Shown: one piece after another, positions 61,064 to 64,000 of the stretch | Position numbering within the stretch: the stretch's first letter is position 1 | Layout of the letters: the number at the start of each line of letters is the position of its first letter | Assembly (NCBI RefSeq): GCF_019645855.1 | Contig: NZ_CP080999.1 | Location: 310,001 to 374,000 of the forward strand | Source: Mycobacterium malmoense | Lineage (GTDB): Bacteria > Actinomycetota > Actinomycetes > Mycobacteriales > Mycobacteriaceae | Reading direction: 5' to 3' | DNA: 64,000 nt | Program-made: the position numbers and the translations under genes | The notes under the pieces: model-generated | Seen by the model: only the letters and a program-made list of their open reading frames with translations | Told to the model about the DNA's origin: nothing | Databases searched by the model: none

Positions 61064-62422
61064 TTACGTTTGCTCGCTTGCACTTTCGCGCTTGCTCTGG
61101 CGGGCCTGGTGTTGCGCTTGATGTTCCATGGCGATCGCCATCTCGACCGCCCCCTGGATCCGGTGGAAGCCCTTGCGGTCGTAGAGGTGCGTGACGATGC
61201 CCCCCAGCAACAGGCCGATGACCAGGCCGACCGTCGTCATGAGCAGCGCCTGGGACAACCCGGTTCCCGCGTGGCCGTTGAGGTAGAGCAGCGACCGCGT
61301 GCCCAGGAACACCTGGTGCATCGGCTCGAACTCGGCCAGCCAGTGAAAGAACGGCGGCGTCGCCTCCAGCGGGACGGTGGCGCCGGCCGACGGCAACCCG
61401 AGGATCACGAAGATCAGCATGCTGACCAGCAGCCCGCCCGTGCCCAGCACGGAGAGCAACGAACTGGATGTGATGCCGACCGCGACGATCGCGAAGACCC
61501 CGTACGCCCACAATTGCCAGCCGAGGTCGATGGGCATGCCGAGGTCGTCGGCAATCGCCAGGTAAACCAGCGACGTGAGCAGCGCCAGCAGCACCATCAT
61601 GGCCCATTTGAGCAGCAACGTCTGGAATCGCGAGATCCTGACCTGCTCGGCGAAGCGATACACCGGGCCGAATTCTGCCGGCACGTAGCCGAGCAGCGCA
61701 TCCACCAGCGTGCTGACCACGATGCTGCCGGTAAATCCCGCCAGCAACAGCAAAAGCGCGTAATAGAACGCCGACAGCCCGTTGCCGGTGCCGTTGGGCA
61801 AGGGGTTGTAGACGGTCGACTTGATGTCGATCGGGCTGGCGATCCCCGACTGCGACGCCCCGGCCAGCGGCGCCCCGCCGGTCTGCGCCGCGACTTCCGC
61901 CGTAAGCCGTTGTCCCACTTTGCCATTGACCACGGCCATCGCCTGGGTCAGGGTCTGGCCGGCGATGCTGGAGCCCAGCGTGCCCGCCCGCGGGTTGGTC
62001 GAGATCGTGATCGCCGGCCGCTCCGCACGGGTGGGCTCGACCGCGCTTGCCCCGAACTCGCGCAGCGTCGACGAGAAGGTCGGCGGTATCAGGGCCGACC
62101 CGTAAACCTGGGCCCTGTCCAGCAGCCGGTGGGCCTCGTCATGGGTCACCACCCGGACGTCGAACTTGTTCTTGTCCAGCCCGGCGACCAGGCCGTCGAC
62201 GATCTGGGCGCCCGTCGGTCCGGCGTCCTCGTTCACCACGGCGATGGGGAAGTGCCGCAGGTTGGTCATCGGGTTCAAGATGCCCCCGAGGTACAGCGCG
62301 CACAGCGCCGACATCAGCGCCAGGGTGATGACGAGCGGCGCCACCCAGAATCGTACGGTCCGAATTGCCTTGATGTTCCGCTTGGGGTTCGGCGCCGCGT
62401 GCCGCGGCTGCGCTTGGGACAT
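61064..62422 (-). CDS. YhgE/Pip-like (ABC-2 type) membrane protein (Rv0180c-like)
   Basis: 452 residues, identical in length to Rv0180c. The first membrane helix is at about 27-48, then a large extracytoplasmic domain (about 50-215, starting LRHFPIAVVNEDAGPTGAQI), and five more helices between about 225 and 425 (for example LLLLAGFTGSIVV, MVLLALLTSLVYLAIA and TTVGLVIGLLLGGIV). The architecture is that of YhgE/Pip and ABC-2 permeases without an ATPase. Substrate unknown. It lies upstream of lprO on the same strand; the pirin gene is 36 bases upstream. Confidence 0.9.
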   Translation of the reverse strand: MSQAQPRHAAPNPKRNIKAIRTVRFWVAPLVITLALMSALCALYLGGILNPMTNLRHFPIAVVNEDAGPTGAQIVDGLVAGLDKNKFDVRVVTHDEAHRLLDRAQVYGSALIPPTFSSTLREFGASAVEPTRAERPAITISTNPRAGTLGSSIAGQTLTQAMAVVNGKVGQRLTAEVAAQTGGAPLAGASQSGIASPIDIKSTVYNPLPNGTGNGLSAFYYALLLLLAGFTGSIVVSTLVDALLGYVPAEFGPVYRFAEQVRISRFQTLLLKWAMMVLLALLTSLVYLAIADDLGMPIDLGWQLWAYGVFAIVAVGITSSSLLSVLGTGGLLVSMLIFVILGLPSAGATVPLEATPPFFHWLAEFEPMHQVFLGTRSLLYLNGHAGTGLSQALLMTTVGLVIGLLLGGIVTHLYDRKGFHRIQGAVEMAIAMEHQAQHQARQSKRESASEQT

Positions 62423-62458
62423 GCGGGCTCCTGTCTGTCGTGCCCACTCTATGCGGCC

Positions 62459-63180
62459 TCAGTCGCCCAGCTTTGCGTGCATCTCCCAGATCAGCAGTTC
62501 CGACGGCTCGATTGCGGTCACCCGCCGGCCGTCGGTGTCGGTGAACCGGACCGCGTCACCCTCGTCCAGGTCGCCGACGCCCTCGCAGGTGAGCCGGCCG
62601 CGCGCGACAAATAGGTGCAGGTAGGGCGCGGCTGGCAGGCTCACCGTGTCGCCGGGCCGCAGCCGCGCGCCGTGCAGCGCCGCGCGGCGGTTGTGCAGGG
62701 TGACGGCCGCGTCATGGCCGGGCATGCCCGAGGCGATGGTGACCAGGTTGCCGCCCAACAGTTCCTTGTCGACCTCGTGCTGTTGGTAGCTCGGGGAGAT
62801 GCCGGTCTCGTCGGGGATTACCCACATCTGCACGAAACGGACCGGCTCCGTCGCTGAATCGTTCTTCTCCGAGTGCAGGATTCCGCTGCCGGCCGACATG
62901 CGTTGGGCCAGACCGGGATAGACGATTCCGTGATTGCCGGCGGAATCCTGATGTGTCAGTTCGCCATCCAGCACCCAGGTGATGATCTCCATGTCCCGGT
63001 GCGGATGGGTATCGAAGCCCGCAGTTTTACTCGGTCGTCGTTGTTGACCAGGAGCAGCCCGTGGTGGGTGTTGTGCGGATCGTAGTGGTCGCCGAACGAG
63101 AACGAATGCCGGGATTCCAGCCAGGATGTCGTGGTGACGGCCCGGTCGGTCGCACGCCGGATCTGCACGGTGGCGGGCAT
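62459..63180 (-). pseudogene. Pirin-family protein, frameshifted (Rv0181c-like)
   Basis: The N-terminal part starts at ATG 63180 (MPATVQIRRATDRAVTTTSW) and runs to LLLVNNDDRVK in one frame. The rest (GFDTHPHRDMEIITWVLDGE through IWEMHAKLGD) is in another frame ending at 62459. The switch is at the run TTTT (63025-63028 on the plus strand). In the intact homologue a few residues (EPAS in Rv0181c) join the halves, so one or four bases are missing. The metal-binding HPHRD and downstream residues are intact in the second frame. Without the shift it would encode a cupin-fold pirin of about 240 residues. It is either a real mutation or a sequencing error. Confidence 0.85.
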
Positions 63181-63190
63181 GAACCCCAGC

Positions 63191-64000
63191 CTAATGGCCC
63201 GCCCCGGCGGTGAGCAGCCCCTGCGCGTGCAGCAGCGCGGCGTCGAGCGCGGCCAGGGTCAGCCCGGCCGAGCGACCCAGGTGGATCTCGATTTGGTATT
63301 CCGGCTGGCCGTCCTGCCCGAAGATCGGCAGGACAACGAATTCCGTTGCAGCCACCTCGGTTTCGAGCGTATCGGTGACGGACTGCAGCGTCACCATCGT
63401 CATCAGGGTGGTGAGCTGGCGGGTCACCTGCGCGGTCGGCTCGAGCGATGCCAGCACGTCAGACAACCGGTTGTGCAGCGATTGGTGGGTGTCGTCGAAC
63501 CGCCATGCGCCGTAGCCGCGGGCGCGGATATCGGCGAGGACCCGCTGATGCTGGGTGATTTCGGTGCGGGTCAGGCGTGGCATCACTCGGTGCAGCCAGG
63601 CTTGGACGAAATCCGCGTCGCGCCAAGCCATCGCGACCAGGCCGAATGGCGGGTCGATGGGGAAGCGCTGGCCGACGGCGTGCTCGCCGTCGGTGCCGTG
63701 GCCGACCGCGTCGACGGTGGTGAGGTGCCGGCCGCCGATCTTCGACATCGAGCAGCCGGCGTCGAGCGTATCGTGCAGGAAGCGCAGCGCCTCACGCCCG
63801 CGGTCCAGCAGGGGGAACTGCGTCCGCAGGCCGTGCACCAGGCCGAACAATCCGCTACCCAGCACGTAGCGGCGGTCCTCGAGCCGCGTCACCCAGGCGC
63901 GCCGTTCCAGTTCGGCCAGCACCAGGGCACAGGTCGAGGTGCTGATCCTGCAGGTCTTCGCCAGCTCGGCCGATGTCCGCCCGTTCGGTGAATCCGCCAG
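63191..64000 (-). CDS. IclR-type transcriptional regulator (N-terminus cut by window end)
   Basis: 269 codons are visible from the window edge to TAG at 63191. The first residues form the end of an IclR-like winged helix (SAELAKTCRISTSTCALVLA, then LEDRRYVLGSGLFGLV). The rest is a ligand domain of IclR type, less conserved. A GTG at 63922 could be mistaken for the start, but the helix-turn-helix before it shows that the gene begins beyond the window. It is on the same strand as the pirin gene and ends ten bases before it. Target unknown. Confidence 0.78.
   Translation of the reverse strand: MADSPNGRTSAELAKTCRISTSTCALVLAELERRAWVTRLEDRRYVLGSGLFGLVHGLRTQFPLLDRGREALRFLHDTLDAGCSMSKIGGRHLTTVDAVGHGTDGEHAVGQRFPIDPPFGLVAMAWRDADFVQAWLHRVMPRLTRTEITQHQRVLADIRARGYGAWRFDDTHQSLHNRLSDVLASLEPTAQVTRQLTTLMTMVTLQSVTDTLETEVAATEFVVLPIFGQDGQPEYQIEIHLGRSAGLTLAALDAALLHAQGLLTAGAGH

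Noticed and set aside
61070..62614. 514-codon plus-strand frame opposite the YhgE/Pip-like gene
   Set aside because: Antisense of a gene with exact length match to Rv0180c; composition is typical of a frame shadow.
1..64000. CRISPR array, tRNA or rRNA genes
   Set aside because: No regularly spaced direct repeats and no cloverleaf or rRNA-like segment was seen on reading the intergenic DNA; a tRNAscan or Infernal run would be decisive.

Overview
The window is high-GC DNA from a slow-growing Mycobacterium, most likely a Mycobacterium avium complex-type species. Four lines of evidence support this: PE-family proteins with the PE-PPE hydrolase domain, a complete mce1 operon with its mce1R regulator, an F420-type oxidoreductase, and a gene order that follows M. 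tuberculosis H37Rv Rv0151c to Rv0181c almost gene for gene. The species is inferred from content and was not tested by any search.

Layout. 1-5546: three tandem PE-PPE serine hydrolases on the minus strand, the first cut by the window start. 5823-7875: ptpB and fadE2. 7931-9090: an IS110-family insertion sequence, followed by a perfect 48-bp palindrome. 9321-12677: a DUF1348 gene and the three-gene pntAa-pntAb-pntB transhydrogenase operon. 12685-15227: a 41-residue protein, a TetR regulator and a fourth PE-PPE gene. 15372-19597: an alpha/beta hydrolase, a DapB-like oxidoreductase, an SDR and a GlcD-like FAD oxidase (Rv0161-like).

From 19676 to 42585 lies about 23 kb of accessory DNA. The Rv0161 and Rv0163 counterparts flank it, so it occupies the place where M. 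tuberculosis has only adhE1. It holds: a minus-strand TetR-thioesterase-lactonase operon facing a thioesterase-LLM-acyl-CoA dehydrogenase operon; two paralogous secreted-type proteins whose upstream regions share a G10 tract at the same distance from the start codon, with an AbiE/MenAT-type toxin-antitoxin pair between them; a DUF427 gene, a DUF732-like secreted protein and a CoA transferase; and a tightly overlapping operon (NIPSNAP-like, P450, MDR dehydrogenase, HpcH/HpaI aldolase, SDR, two 33-residue ORFs, HSL esterase). An enolase-superfamily enzyme and an iron alcohol dehydrogenase follow. The enzyme set suggests oxidative attack and retro-aldol breakdown of an oxygenated, perhaps sugar-acid-like, substrate. 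A 30-nt motif upstream of both parts of the block hints at shared control.

From 42589 the M. tuberculosis order resumes: a hot-dog thioesterase, a TB18.5-like protein, mce1R, then fadD5-yrbE1A-yrbE1B-mce1A to mce1F-mam1A to mam1D (44504-59136), which encodes the Mce1 lipid importer. After it come a YoaK-family membrane protein, lprO, a YhgE/Pip-like membrane protein, a pirin gene broken by a frameshift, and an IclR-type regulator cut by the window end.

Three convergent gene junctions carry long inverted repeats with a shared GCGAAA core. No tRNA, rRNA or CRISPR array was seen. Gene names rest on recognised protein sequence and synteny recalled from H37Rv; no database search was run.
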